A DNA stretch of 64,000 nt from Flavobacteriaceae bacterium (GCA_021739635.1 JAIPBH010000007.1:62001-126000); one strand, 5' to 3'; counted from the stretch's first letter, positions 8,888 through 18,766 are shown. Program-made: numbers and translations. Notes: generated from the sequence alone by a model not told the origin.

Positions 8888-10657
8888 ATGCATTATCCTT
8901 TAGAATACTATCAGCAGCATTTAAAAACATATCAAGCTGAAGAACAAAAACTAAATAAGCAAATTACGGTTTTGAGTTTGCTTAGAGTATTGGTGTTTGT
9001 AATAACTGTTTTGGGTATCTATTTGGTATTTGATAATTGGCAATTTGCCGCTTTTATTGGAATTGTTGGCATCATTTTTTTTATGTATTTATTATCAAAA
9101 TACACCAATAAAAAAGCGGAGCGAGATTTCAATAAGGCACTTATAACAATTAATGAAGAAGAAATTAATATCATTTCAGGGAATTTTCATCACAGAAATG
9201 AAGGGCTACAATATCAAGAAGCCAATCATTTTTATAGTTTAGATATTGATTTATTTGGAAGAGGTTCTTTGTTTCAATACATTAACAGAACAACCATAAA
9301 TGAAGGCGCTCAAAAACTGGCAGATGCCTTAAAAGCCAATAACATTCATGCCATTCAGTTACGTCAAGAAGCTATAAAAGAGTTAAGTGAAAAAGCAAAA
9401 TGGCGTCAACACTATTCTGCTACATCAAGCTTAGTTTCTGTAGAAACTCCAGCAAAACATATTATAAAATGGTTAAAAAATCATAAGCCATTTTTATCAA
9501 AAATAATAAGTTGGCTGCCAATTGCTTTTGGTATTATTTCAGTTGCAATAGTAGTATTTACAATTTTTAATAGTATTGATAAATCATTCATTGGGTATTG
9601 GTTATTGGTAGGTTTAGGGTTTACTGGAATCTATCTCAAAAAAATAAATGATTTAGCTTCAAATTCAGATAAAGTTAAAGATACTTTCAGGCAGTATGCG
9701 TCCCTTTTAAAACAAATTGAAAACGAAACTTTTACTTCAGAATTATTGATTCAAAAGCAAAATCAAATTAAGTCTGAGGATAGAAAAGCTTCAGCAATCT
9801 TTAAAGAATTTTCAAAGGCTTTAGATGCGCTTGATAACAGAAATAACTTGATTTCTGCCATTTTTGGCAACGGATTATTTCTTTTAGATGTAAAGAATAG
9901 TTACCACATTGAGCAATGGATTTTAAAATATGCTGATAAAGTTGAAGATTGGTTTGAAGTCGTGTCGTTTTTTGATGCCTATAACTCTTTGGGAAATTTT
10001 GTTTTTAATCACCCAGATTTTGTGTTTCCTGAAATTTCAAACAACAAACATGTTATAAAAGCAACACAATTAGGACATCCGTTATTGAATAAAACAAAGC
10101 GTATTGATAGTGATTTATTGATAGATAATGAACAATTTTTTATTGTAACTGGTGCTAACATGGCTGGAAAAAGCACCTTTTTAAGAACTGTTTCTTTGCA
10201 TATAGTTATGGCAAATGTGGGCTTGCCTGTTTGTGCTAAAACAAGTCAATATAATCCTGTTAAGTTGATTACAAGTATGCGCACCAACGACTCTTTAGCT
10301 GATGAAAGTTCTTATTTCTTTTCAGAATTAAAACGCTTAAAATATATTGTTGATGCTATTAAAGAAGAATCTTATTTTATTGTTTTAGATGAAATTTTAA
10401 AAGGCACAAATAGTACCGATAAAGCCATTGGTTCCAGAAAATTTGTTGAAAAACTAGTCGCTTCAAATGCCACCGGAATCATCGCAACACACGATTTAAG
10501 TTTATGTGACATTGAAAATGAATTGTCTGAAGTAAAAAACTATTATTTTGATGCTGAAATTATTAGCGATGAACTTCATTTTGACTACACATTAAAAGAA
10601 GGCGTGTGCAAAAACATGAATGCATCATTCCTTCTTAAAAAAATGAATATCGTTTAG
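8888..10657 (+). CDS. Membrane-anchored MutS-like ATPase
   Basis: A 589-residue protein. The C-terminal third is a MutS ATPase domain: Walker A GANMAGKSTFLRT (about residue 422), Walker B YFIVLDEILKGTNSTD (about 497) and the ATHDLS switch. The middle has a MutS lever-type segment (GSLFQYINRTT). Unlike mismatch-repair MutS it has no mismatch-binding domain and carries about four hydrophobic helices (about residues 25-45, 48-68, 210-230 and 240-258). Related proteins are annotated as MutS-like in Bacteroidota, with no settled function. The ATG at 8888 is chosen because upstream in-frame sequence lies in the previous gene and its terminator. The last 4 bases interlock with the convergent peptidase stop. 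Confidence 0.85.
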   Translation: MHYPLEYYQQHLKTYQAEEQKLNKQITVLSLLRVLVFVITVLGIYLVFDNWQFAAFIGIVGIIFFMYLLSKYTNKKAERDFNKALITINEEEINIISGNFHHRNEGLQYQEANHFYSLDIDLFGRGSLFQYINRTTINEGAQKLADALKANNIHAIQLRQEAIKELSEKAKWRQHYSATSSLVSVETPAKHIIKWLKNHKPFLSKIISWLPIAFGIISVAIVVFTIFNSIDKSFIGYWLLVGLGFTGIYLKKINDLASNSDKVKDTFRQYASLLKQIENETFTSELLIQKQNQIKSEDRKASAIFKEFSKALDALDNRNNLISAIFGNGLFLLDVKNSYHIEQWILKYADKVEDWFEVVSFFDAYNSLGNFVFNHPDFVFPEISNNKHVIKATQLGHPLLNKTKRIDSDLLIDNEQFFIVTGANMAGKSTFLRTVSLHIVMANVGLPVCAKTSQYNPVKLITSMRTNDSLADESSYFFSELKRLKYIVDAIKEESYFIVLDEILKGTNSTDKAIGSRKFVEKLVASNATGIIATHDLSLCDIENELSEVKNYYFDAEIISDELHFDYTLKEGVCKNMNASFLLKKMNIV

Positions 10658-12747
10658 TTTAATTTTTTAGGATGCACCAATGTCATTTCATTAATTAAAT
10701 GAGTTGCTCCAGCATATTTATCAATTATAAACAGTACATAACGTAAATCGACCATGATATTTCTGCAAATTTCTGGATCGTAATACATATCGCTCATAGT
10801 ACCTTCCCAAACGCGATCAAAATTTAAACCAACAAGATTTCCATAAGCATCAATCGCAGGACTTCCAGAATTACCTCCGGTTGTATGATTCGTTCCTAAA
10901 AAACATACAGGGACTTTTCCATTTTTATCAGCATATTGCCCATAATCTTTTGCCGCATACAACTCACGTAATTTTTCTGGAACATCAAATTCATAATCAC
11001 CCGGTATATATTTTTCAATTACGCCATCTAAATAACTTATGGCATTGTAATACACAGCATCTCTAGGTGAATATCCGCGTACTTGTCCGTAAGTAACCCT
11101 TAGCGTACTGTTAGCATCTGGAAAATAACGGGCATTAGGTAAAGCTTCCATTAATGCTGTCATGTATTTGGTTTGTAAAGCCGTAATCGTTTCGTTTTTT
11201 TGTTGATATTCAATATTTAGCGTATTGTTAAACTCATCAATCATAGGTTTTGCATACTGATAAGCAGCATCTTTATTCAATTTTTTGATGATATCTTTTG
11301 CATCGCCTTCAAATATTTTTAAAGCATTGTCTAAATTGGTAAAAGCAGTATTGTTGTAAATTGAAGCGTCTGCTTGTTTTCCGTATAGAGGCATCACGTT
11401 TATAAAAACACCTTTATCAACATTTAAGTCAAAATCTTTATGAATTCCTTTTAAAGTATTTGTTATGCTAGCTTTAGCTTTTTCTAAATTCTCAGGGTTT
11501 GCTGTTATAGCTTGTTCAAACTGATATGCTCTATAGGTCATTTGCATCAATTCATTAGTGGTTATAAAAACCTCAATGAAATTACGTCGTTTAACATCTA
11601 TAGGGGCAAAATCTTTATAGAGACTATCAAATTCTGTTAAAATAAATCCGTATTTATCGGTCAGACCTTTTTCTTTTAATGCTTTTGTAAAGGTGTTTTC
11701 AAAATCACGTCTTTTTTCAACCGCATTGCTTTTCTCAATTCCTAAATTTTCACCTTTCCATTTTTTCCAAGCATTGGCAATTCGTGCTTGTTTTGAGGCA
11801 TATTTAATCCGTACAGCATCATTCTTTTTCATTTCTGCATCTATCACTTTAAGAGCAGCTTCGCGAATAGCAATATTGGTTGGATTATAATTTTCAGTAA
11901 TATGTTTAATGGCAACCGCTGGTAAATACTCATTGGTGGTACCTGGAAACCCAAATACCATCGAAAAATCACCTTCTTCAATACCATCTAAAGAAATTGG
12001 TAAAAAATGTTTTGGTTTGTACGGTTTATTGTCTTTGCTAAATTTTGATGGATGATTATTGGCATCGGCATAAATTCTAAAAATCGAAAAATCTCCTGTA
12101 TGTCTTGGAAATACCCAATTATCAGTATCGCTACCAAATTTTCCAATACTTGTTGGAGGCGCACCAACTAAACGAATATCTTCAAAGCGCTCAGTAACAA
12201 ACAGGAAATATTGATTGCCTTTGTAAAATGATTTAACTTTTACATCTTGCCAAGGTTCTTTATTCCAATTTTTCATGATATCATTACCAGCTTTGGTTAT
12301 AACAGACTGTTTATCTTTTTCAGCCATAGCATCAGTTACATTAGCTAATACTTCTTTTGTAACATCATGAATACTTACTATAAACTCAACGTATAAACCT
12401 TCATTAGGAAGTTCTTCATCAAAATTCATAGCCCAAAAGCCATTTTTTAAATAATCATTTTCAAGCGATGAATGTGATTGTATTGAGCTAAACCCACAAT
12501 GGTGATTTGTTAATATTAATCCTTCTGGTGAAATTACCTCACTAGTACAGCCACCATTAAAATGACCAATGGCATCTTTTAAACTTGAAGTATTAACATC
12601 ATAAATATCTTTAGCGGTTAATTTGCTTCCAAGACTGGTCATTTCTTCTTCATTCATACCTTGTAAAAGTGAAGGAATCCACATGCCTCCTTGTTGTGCA
12701 GAGCTATTAATTGTTATAAAAAGCAGTATAATTTTAAGATATTTCAT
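10654..12747 (-). CDS. dpp11: S46 family dipeptidyl peptidase, DPP11 type (Asp/Glu-specific)
   Basis: A 697-residue secreted serine peptidase with an 18-residue signal peptide. The catalytic His is in TNHHCGFSSIQSHSS and the Ser in GGNSGSPA near the C-terminus. In this family the residue 18 positions after the catalytic Ser sets specificity: Gly in DPP7 (hydrophobic P1), Arg in DPP11 (Asp/Glu at P1). Here that residue is Arg (GLNFDRVWEG), so DPP11 activity is inferred. The enzyme would release acidic dipeptides in the periplasm for amino-acid use. The stop codon interlocks with the MutS-like gene (TTAG read both ways). Confidence 0.93.
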   Translation of the reverse strand: MKYLKIILLFITINSSAQQGGMWIPSLLQGMNEEEMTSLGSKLTAKDIYDVNTSSLKDAIGHFNGGCTSEVISPEGLILTNHHCGFSSIQSHSSLENDYLKNGFWAMNFDEELPNEGLYVEFIVSIHDVTKEVLANVTDAMAEKDKQSVITKAGNDIMKNWNKEPWQDVKVKSFYKGNQYFLFVTERFEDIRLVGAPPTSIGKFGSDTDNWVFPRHTGDFSIFRIYADANNHPSKFSKDNKPYKPKHFLPISLDGIEEGDFSMVFGFPGTTNEYLPAVAIKHITENYNPTNIAIREAALKVIDAEMKKNDAVRIKYASKQARIANAWKKWKGENLGIEKSNAVEKRRDFENTFTKALKEKGLTDKYGFILTEFDSLYKDFAPIDVKRRNFIEVFITTNELMQMTYRAYQFEQAITANPENLEKAKASITNTLKGIHKDFDLNVDKGVFINVMPLYGKQADASIYNNTAFTNLDNALKIFEGDAKDIIKKLNKDAAYQYAKPMIDEFNNTLNIEYQQKNETITALQTKYMTALMEALPNARYFPDANSTLRVTYGQVRGYSPRDAVYYNAISYLDGVIEKYIPGDYEFDVPEKLRELYAAKDYGQYADKNGKVPVCFLGTNHTTGGNSGSPAIDAYGNLVGLNFDRVWEGTMSDMYYDPEICRNIMVDLRYVLFIIDKYAGATHLINEMTLVHPKKLN

Positions 12748-12827
12748 GATGTTTGAATTTGAATAGGTTCAAAAAATAAAAAGCAACTAATTATTATTGT
12801 AAATTTACTATATATTTTAATAATTAC

Positions 12828-13970
12828 ATGGAACTTATATCTAAACTTCCCAATTTAGAAACCACCATATTTACAGTAATGAGTGCTTTGGCTAAAGAGT
12901 ACAACGCCATTAATTTATCACAAGGTTTTCCTGATTTTGAAAGCGACCCAAAATTGATAGATTTGGTTACTCAATCCATGAAATCTGGGTATAATCAATA
13001 CGCTCCAATGGCGGGTATTTTAGAATTGCGTGAACGTATTGCTGAAAAATATGACTTGCTTTATCAGTCAACCTATCATCCGGAAACAGAAATAACCATA
13101 ACTTCTGGAGCCACACAAGCTATTTCCTGTATTATTTCTGCATTTATAAATACCAATGATGAGGTTATCATTTTTAAGCCTGCTTATGATTGTTATGAGC
13201 CTTTTATTGAATTAAATGGTGGTAAAATAATCCCAATTCAACTTGAATATCCAAAATATGACATTGACTGGAATTTTGTAAAACAACAAATTAATCAGCA
13301 AACAAAAATGATTATAATAAATACACCACATAACCCAAGTGGACGTATTTTTTCTAAATATGATATGCTGCAATTACAAGAATTAACTAAAAACACAAAC
13401 ATTTTGGTTTTAAGTGATGAAGTTTATGAACACATTATTTTTGATGGTGAAAAACACCAAAGCGCTTGTTTGTTTTCTAATTTAAAATCAAGAAGTTTTA
13501 TAGTGGCTTCGTTTGGAAAAACATTTCACAACACAGGTTGGAAAATTGGGTATTGTTGTGCGCCTAAAGAGCTTATGGAAGCGTTTAGAAAAGTACATCA
13601 ATTTAATGTGTTTTGCGTAAATCATCCTATGCAAAAAGCCTTAGCTGATTATATTAAAGAGCCAAGTCATTATCTTGAATTAACACCGTTTTATCAAGAA
13701 AAAAGAGATTTGTTCTTAAGTTTAATAAACTCTTCTAGATTCAAGTTTTTACCTTCAAAAGGCACTTATTTTCAAGTGTTAGATTATTCAGAAATAACAA
13801 ACCAATCTGATGTAGAATTTGCTAAACGCTTAGCCATAGAATTTGGTATTGCATCCATACCATTATCTGTATTTAATGTAAACCATTTAGATAAAAATGT
13901 CTTACGTTTTTGTTTTGCAAAAACTTCAGATACTTTAAAAAAAGCAGCCGATATTTTAAATTCTATTTAA
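12828..13970 (+). CDS. PLP-dependent aminotransferase, methionine/glutamine transaminase type (YbdL-like)
   Basis: A 380-residue fold-type I aminotransferase. Recognisable features are INLSQGFPDFE near residue 31, the NTPHNPSGR motif (about 165) and the PLP lysine in SFGKTFHNTGWKIGY (about 230). The sequence resembles YbdL and glutamine transaminase K, which use methionine or its keto acid. The omega-amidase gene follows after 2 bases. That pairing fits a transaminase-omega-amidase route that uses glutamine to regenerate methionine from its keto acid; the pathway is inferred. Confidence 0.9.
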   Translation: MELISKLPNLETTIFTVMSALAKEYNAINLSQGFPDFESDPKLIDLVTQSMKSGYNQYAPMAGILELRERIAEKYDLLYQSTYHPETEITITSGATQAISCIISAFINTNDEVIIFKPAYDCYEPFIELNGGKIIPIQLEYPKYDIDWNFVKQQINQQTKMIIINTPHNPSGRIFSKYDMLQLQELTKNTNILVLSDEVYEHIIFDGEKHQSACLFSNLKSRSFIVASFGKTFHNTGWKIGYCCAPKELMEAFRKVHQFNVFCVNHPMQKALADYIKEPSHYLELTPFYQEKRDLFLSLINSSRFKFLPSKGTYFQVLDYSEITNQSDVEFAKRLAIEFGIASIPLSVFNVNHLDKNVLRFCFAKTSDTLKKAADILNSI

Positions 13971-13972
13971 TC

Positions 13973-14752
13973 ATGCAAGAACAACTTAAAATTGCGCTTA
14001 TTCAATCTGATTTGGTTTGGGAAAATCCCAAAGAAAACAGAAAAATTTTTAAAGAAAAAATTGAAAATTTACCTGAGAATATTAATTTGATTATACTTCC
14101 AGAAATGTTTTCAACAGGTTTTACCATGAATGCTAAAGATGTGGCAGAACCTATGGATGGAAAAACAGTTGAATGGATGAAAAAACGCGCAGCAAAAACC
14201 AATGCTGCTATTGTGGGAAGCCTTATTATTTCTGAAAATGAAAAGTTTTATAACAGATTATTATTTGTAGAACCTTCAGGAGACATAAAATATTACGATA
14301 AGCGACACACATTTACTTTAGCAGGTGAAGACAAAGTGTTTTCGGCAGGAACAAAAAAAGTAATTATTGATTATAAGGGTTGGAAAATTTGCCCACTAAT
14401 TTGTTATGATTTACGCTTTCCGGTTTGGGCAAGAAATTCAGAGAATTATGATGTTTTAATTTATGTTGCCAACTGGCCAAAACCTAGAATTTTAGCTTGG
14501 GATACCTTATTAGAAGCACGTGCTATTGAAAATATGTGTTATTGTGTAGGCGTAAACAGAGTTGGAATTGATGAAGCGCAAAATGAATATTCAGGAAACT
14601 CAGCCGTTTATGATGTTTTAGGAAATGCTATAAGTAGTATAAAACCCAATAAAGAGCACGTTGAAGTAGTCACTTTAGAACGAAACCACATTGCTTTTTA
14701 TAGAAATAAACTCAAATTTTTAGAAGATAAAGACGCTTTTATTCTTCTATAA
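13973..14752 (+). CDS. Omega-amidase / nitrilase-family C-N hydrolase (YafV/Nit2-like)
   Basis: A 259-residue carbon-nitrogen hydrolase. The nitrilase triad is visible: Glu in LPEMFSTGF (about residue 42), Lys in YYDKRHTF (about 110) and Cys in PLICYDLRFPVWARN (about 143). YafV/Nit2 enzymes hydrolyse 2-oxoglutaramate and 2-oxosuccinamate, the products of glutamine and asparagine transaminases. The ATG at 13973 is preferred to upstream in-frame codons because it directly follows the aminotransferase stop. The last 14 bases overlap the convergent lipoprotein gene. Confidence 0.92.
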   Translation: MQEQLKIALIQSDLVWENPKENRKIFKEKIENLPENINLIILPEMFSTGFTMNAKDVAEPMDGKTVEWMKKRAAKTNAAIVGSLIISENEKFYNRLLFVEPSGDIKYYDKRHTFTLAGEDKVFSAGTKKVIIDYKGWKICPLICYDLRFPVWARNSENYDVLIYVANWPKPRILAWDTLLEARAIENMCYCVGVNRVGIDEAQNEYSGNSAVYDVLGNAISSIKPNKEHVEVVTLERNHIAFYRNKLKFLEDKDAFILL

Positions 14753-16346
14753 ACTCTAAAGTTTCAGTAGTTCCCCAATCTGCTCTAATTTCTACTTCAT
14801 CAAAAAGGCTCACTTTTTCTGGTTGAATTTTTTTCAAGTAATTACCAGAGTCAAATTTTTTGTTGCCGTTGGTATCCCAAATAACTCTAATAAAATATTT
14901 GGCAGGCACTAAATTTAAAAAGTCAATAGGTTCAGGTTTTTCTGAATATTGTTCAAATTTAACGTCGCCTTTATCATTGGTTAATTGAAAAATGATTGGG
15001 TATTTTGTATTTACTAAATTAAACCTAGCATACCCAAAATCGGATTCTTTTTTGGTTCTTATAGTATATTTTAATGTGTCATTTTTGTTTCCAAACAAAT
15101 CTGTAAATCCTTCAGGCAACACTTTTATTTCATAAACGTTTTCTTCTGTTTTTTTAAAATTAAAAACATAACTATTATTAATGGTATCAAAAGATGACGT
15201 AAAATTAACCATGGTAGAGTCTTTGCTCATAATAGTCATTTTTGAATCATCAAATGTTTTAAAAGGAATGCTTGCTGTAATTTTTAAATCTTCATCGTAA
15301 CCTATAGAACCAGCAGGCGTTGCTTTTATAGTTAATGAATCAGGTTTTAAACTGCGCATTTTCACAGAAAACTCTTTTTCAAAGTCATTATTTGAAACTT
15401 TAAAATTAAGGGAATCAACTTCAAGTTTAGGCGAGTACCAATAGTAAAGCGAATCTGATTTTACATCTTTAGTAATGCTGTAGTTAAAATCTTCAGGCAC
15501 TTCAGAAAGTAATGTAATTTTCATGTTTTCATAATCACCTTCATAACCAAATGCAATTTTTTCTGAAGCTACTAATTGAGGTCTAAATGCTTTAAAATCT
15601 AAATTTTCACTAAATAATTTCAAATCATAAAACGTGTTTGTGGGAACCGTAATATACTCATTATGAAATGCAATTTTATCAGTTTTTTGCTGAAATTTGT
15701 TATCTACATTTACGTCTTTTAAAGCATAAAGCATATAGGTTCCTGCTTTTATATTTTCAATTGAAAATGTAGAAACACTATCTAAAGTATTGGTAATATA
15801 TTTTGGGTTTTCTTTGTAAATTATTGAGTCATTAAAAGTAGAATCAACCTCATATAAACCAACTGAAACAAAGGTGTCTGGTTTTCTGTTTAAAGCATCA
15901 AAAATTTTACCATTTACTGTTAAAGAATCTATATAATCTCCGGTAGAAAACACATATCTAAAGTATGGAAACGGGTTACTTTCATTATTATCTGAAATAC
16001 TATTCCCAAAATTAAATGCATAGGTTGTATTGGGTTGAAGTGTATCATAAATTTTAATAGTTATAAACTTACTAGCACCACCTAAAGGAGTAATTTCAGG
16101 TTGTGTTTTCATTGGAGGACTTATTATAAGTTGCTTTTGAATGTCTTTAATTTTAATATACTCATCAAAATATATTTTAATAGTTTTTCCAGCAAAATTT
16201 GTTGAATAATTTTCAGGTTCAGAGCCTACAATTTTAGGAGGAGTTATATCTTTTTCGCCACCTTGAGGTGTTGCTCTATTAGCACAATTAATAAAAATAA
16301 GAGCTATAAAGACAATAAAAATAAAATTTGAAAGCGTTTTATTCAT
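14739..16346 (-). CDS. Ig-like (Big_5) domain lipoprotein
   Basis: A 535-residue predicted lipoprotein. The signal peptide ends IFINCANRA (lipidation Cys21), followed by PQGGEKDITPP, a start shared by a Bacteroidota family with one Big_5 (SbsA-like Ig) domain at about residues 32-135 (ending FGNSISDNNESNP). The rest is beta-rich with an ending RADWGTTETLEF. Its role is not known; an outer-membrane or surface structural role is plausible. The gene follows comF on the same strand after 58 bases. Confidence 0.85.
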   Translation of the reverse strand: MNKTLSNFIFIVFIALIFINCANRATPQGGEKDITPPKIVGSEPENYSTNFAGKTIKIYFDEYIKIKDIQKQLIISPPMKTQPEITPLGGASKFITIKIYDTLQPNTTYAFNFGNSISDNNESNPFPYFRYVFSTGDYIDSLTVNGKIFDALNRKPDTFVSVGLYEVDSTFNDSIIYKENPKYITNTLDSVSTFSIENIKAGTYMLYALKDVNVDNKFQQKTDKIAFHNEYITVPTNTFYDLKLFSENLDFKAFRPQLVASEKIAFGYEGDYENMKITLLSEVPEDFNYSITKDVKSDSLYYWYSPKLEVDSLNFKVSNNDFEKEFSVKMRSLKPDSLTIKATPAGSIGYDEDLKITASIPFKTFDDSKMTIMSKDSTMVNFTSSFDTINNSYVFNFKKTEENVYEIKVLPEGFTDLFGNKNDTLKYTIRTKKESDFGYARFNLVNTKYPIIFQLTNDKGDVKFEQYSEKPEPIDFLNLVPAKYFIRVIWDTNGNKKFDSGNYLKKIQPEKVSLFDEVEIRADWGTTETLEFIEE

Positions 16347-16404
16347 TACAATAACAAAATTTAAGCAAACCTACATAATTTTACAGATATAACGATGAAA
16401 CTCA

Positions 16405-17082
16405 TTATGCAATTGCCATAGCTGCCACACTTATTTTTATATTTTTAGCTTGATTTAAAACAGTTATGCAAGCTTCCATAGTAGCACCTGTTGTAATTAA
16501 ATCGTCAACTAAAAGAATATGTTTGTTGGCAATGCTATCTTTATTTTGAAGGGTAAATAATTCTTCATTATTTGTCCAGCGAGCAAAACGGTTTTTAAGT
16601 GTTTGAGAATTGGTGTTAGTCACTTTTATAAGCACATCATCAACATATAAAACATGTAAGGCATCAGCAATGTGTTGCGCAAATTTGGTTACTTGATTAT
16701 ATCCTCTTTTTTTAAGTTTCTTTTTGTGAAGTGGCACTGGTATAACCAAATCAATGTCTTTATAAGCTTCAATAGTTGCTAATTCTCCACCTAACCAATC
16801 ACCTAAAAAAATACCAATTGGTTCTTGCCCTTTATATTTTAAACCGTGAACAAGTTGCTGCACCAATCCCTTTTTTTCAAACCGCAACAAAGCCGTGGCA
16901 TTCTCAACTTTAACACGACCATAAAATATTTTTAAAACCGTCTCATCACTATTAAAATGAAAGTTTGTTATGGGCAAATTATTTCTACAATTTGTACATA
17001 AATCAAGTTCATTATCATTTAAAAGTTCATGACATGTAAAGCAAACCTTTGGGAAGAATAAGTTAATAATGGACTTTAGCAT
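16405..17082 (-). CDS. comF: ComF family phosphoribosyltransferase-like protein
   Basis: A 225-residue ComF homologue. The N-terminus has the four-cysteine zinc knuckle (CFTC near residue 15 and CTNC near residue 29). The C-terminus has the PRPP-binding motif LLVDDLITTGATM (about residue 190). In naturally competent bacteria ComF acts in late steps of DNA uptake; no other competence genes are in the window, so that role is by family only. It is divergent from glyS. Confidence 0.9.
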   Translation of the reverse strand: MLKSIINLFFPKVCFTCHELLNDNELDLCTNCRNNLPITNFHFNSDETVLKIFYGRVKVENATALLRFEKKGLVQQLVHGLKYKGQEPIGIFLGDWLGGELATIEAYKDIDLVIPVPLHKKKLKKRGYNQVTKFAQHIADALHVLYVDDVLIKVTNTNSQTLKNRFARWTNNEELFTLQNKDSIANKHILLVDDLITTGATMEACITVLNQAKNIKISVAAMAIA

Positions 17083-17180
17083 TGAAAAACAGATATGTAC
17101 TTATGTAAACTTAATTAAAAAATATATGAAAATGACGCATAATTTTTAACAAACAATTCCATTTGTTTAAATCGCTTTTT

Positions 17181-17188
17181 TATTTTTG
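17181..17188 (+). promoter_or_regulatory. -7 box for glyS, very close to the start codon
   Basis: TATTTTTG (TAnnTTTG) ends only 4 bases before the glyS ATG at 17193; a TTG lies at 17163-17165 with a 15-base spacer. If used, the transcript would start at or next to the ATG. Confidence 0.5.
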
Positions 17189-17192
17189 CACC

Positions 17193-18734
17193 ATGACAAA
17201 TCAAGACGATCAATTTAAGAAGGTAATCTCTCATGCAAAGGAGTACGGATATGTGTTTCAAAGTAGTGAGATTTATGATGGATTAAGCGCTGTTTACGAC
17301 TATGCACAAAACGGAGCAGAATTAAAGAAAAACATTCGCGAATACTGGTGGAAAGCCATGGTTCAAATGAATGAAAATATAGTAGGTATTGATGCCGCCA
17401 TATTTATGCATCCTACTACATGGAAAGCGTCTGGCCATGTGGATGCCTTTAACGACCCTTTAATTGATAATAAAGACTCGAAAAAACGTTACAGAGCAGA
17501 TGTTTTAATTGAAGACTACTGTGCAAAAATTGAAGCAAAAATTGACAAAGAAGTTGAAAAAGCTGCAAAACGTTTTGGTGATACTTTTGATAAAGAACAG
17601 TTTGTAGCAACCAACCAACGTGTTGTTGAATATCAAGAAAAAATAAATTCTACCCTTTCTAGAATGGCAAAATCTTTAGAAAATGAAGATTTAGCTGATG
17701 TGAAAGCACTTATTGAAGCATTGGAAATTGCCGACCCATTAACAGGAAGTCGAAATTGGACAGAAGTTAAGCAGTTTAACTTAATGTTTGGCACCAAAAT
17801 AGGAGCCTCTGCAGAAAACTCCATGGATTTATACCTGCGTCCAGAAACCGCGCAAGGTATATTTGTTAACTTTTTAAATGTTCAAAAAACAAGTCGTTTA
17901 AAAATTCCTTTTGGAATTGCACAAACCGGTAAAGCCTTTAGAAATGAGATTGTTGCCAGACAATTTATTTTTAGAATGCGTGAGTTTGAACAAATGGAAA
18001 TGCAATTTTTCATAAAACCAGGAACACAAGTTGAATGGTATAATTACTGGAAAGAAACCAGATTGAAATGGCATCTATCATTAGGCATGGGAACAGAAAA
18101 TTACCGTTTTCATGACCATGAAAAATTAGCGCATTATGCTGATGCGGCCGCAGATATTGAATTTAAATTCCCTTTTGGATTTAAAGAATTAGAAGGCATT
18201 CACTCACGTACTGATTTTGACTTAAGTCAGCATGAAAAATATTCAGGTAAAAAGTTACAGTATTTTGATCCCGAAGAAAACAAAAGTTATGTGCCATATG
18301 TGCTGGAAACTTCTATTGGATTAGACCGTATGTTTTTAGCTGTATTTTCAAATTCATTAAAAGATGAAACTTTGGAAGATGGAAGCACGAGAACCGTATT
18401 AGCCTTACCAAGTGTATTAGCTCCTATTAAAGCAGCTATTTTGCCTTTGGTTAAAAAAGATGGTTTGCCTGAAATAGCTCGTCAAATAGTAGAAGATTTA
18501 AAATGGGATTTTAACGTGGTGTATGATGAAAAAGATGCTGTAGGAAGACGTTACAGACGCCAAGATGCCAACGGAACTCCATTCTGTATAACGGTTGACC
18601 ATGATACTTTAAATGACCATACCGTTACTATTCGTTACAGAGATACCATGTTGCAAGAGCGTGTTAACATAGATGCCTTAAGAGACCTTATAAAGCAAGA
18701 TGTTGATATGCGTACTTGGTTGATGAAAATGTAA
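17193..18734 (+). CDS. glyS: Glycyl-tRNA synthetase (class II, homodimeric type)
   Basis: A 513-residue alpha2-type glycine-tRNA ligase. It contains SEIYDGLSAVYDYAQNGAELK (class II motif 1 area, shown only in part here), motif 2 FRNEIVARQFIFRMREFEQME split around residue 255, and motif 3 ETSIGLDRM (about 375). The C-terminal anticodon-binding domain follows (about 405-513). The ATG at 17193 gives MTNQDDQF, the usual N-terminus; the upstream in-frame TTG lies within the promoter. A terminator follows the stop. Confidence 0.97.
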   Translation: MTNQDDQFKKVISHAKEYGYVFQSSEIYDGLSAVYDYAQNGAELKKNIREYWWKAMVQMNENIVGIDAAIFMHPTTWKASGHVDAFNDPLIDNKDSKKRYRADVLIEDYCAKIEAKIDKEVEKAAKRFGDTFDKEQFVATNQRVVEYQEKINSTLSRMAKSLENEDLADVKALIEALEIADPLTGSRNWTEVKQFNLMFGTKIGASAENSMDLYLRPETAQGIFVNFLNVQKTSRLKIPFGIAQTGKAFRNEIVARQFIFRMREFEQMEMQFFIKPGTQVEWYNYWKETRLKWHLSLGMGTENYRFHDHEKLAHYADAAADIEFKFPFGFKELEGIHSRTDFDLSQHEKYSGKKLQYFDPEENKSYVPYVLETSIGLDRMFLAVFSNSLKDETLEDGSTRTVLALPSVLAPIKAAILPLVKKDGLPEIARQIVEDLKWDFNVVYDEKDAVGRRYRRQDANGTPFCITVDHDTLNDHTVTIRYRDTMLQERVNIDALRDLIKQDVDMRTWLMKM

Positions 18735-18766
18735 AAACTTTTTTTAAACAACTATTTTTAACATAT

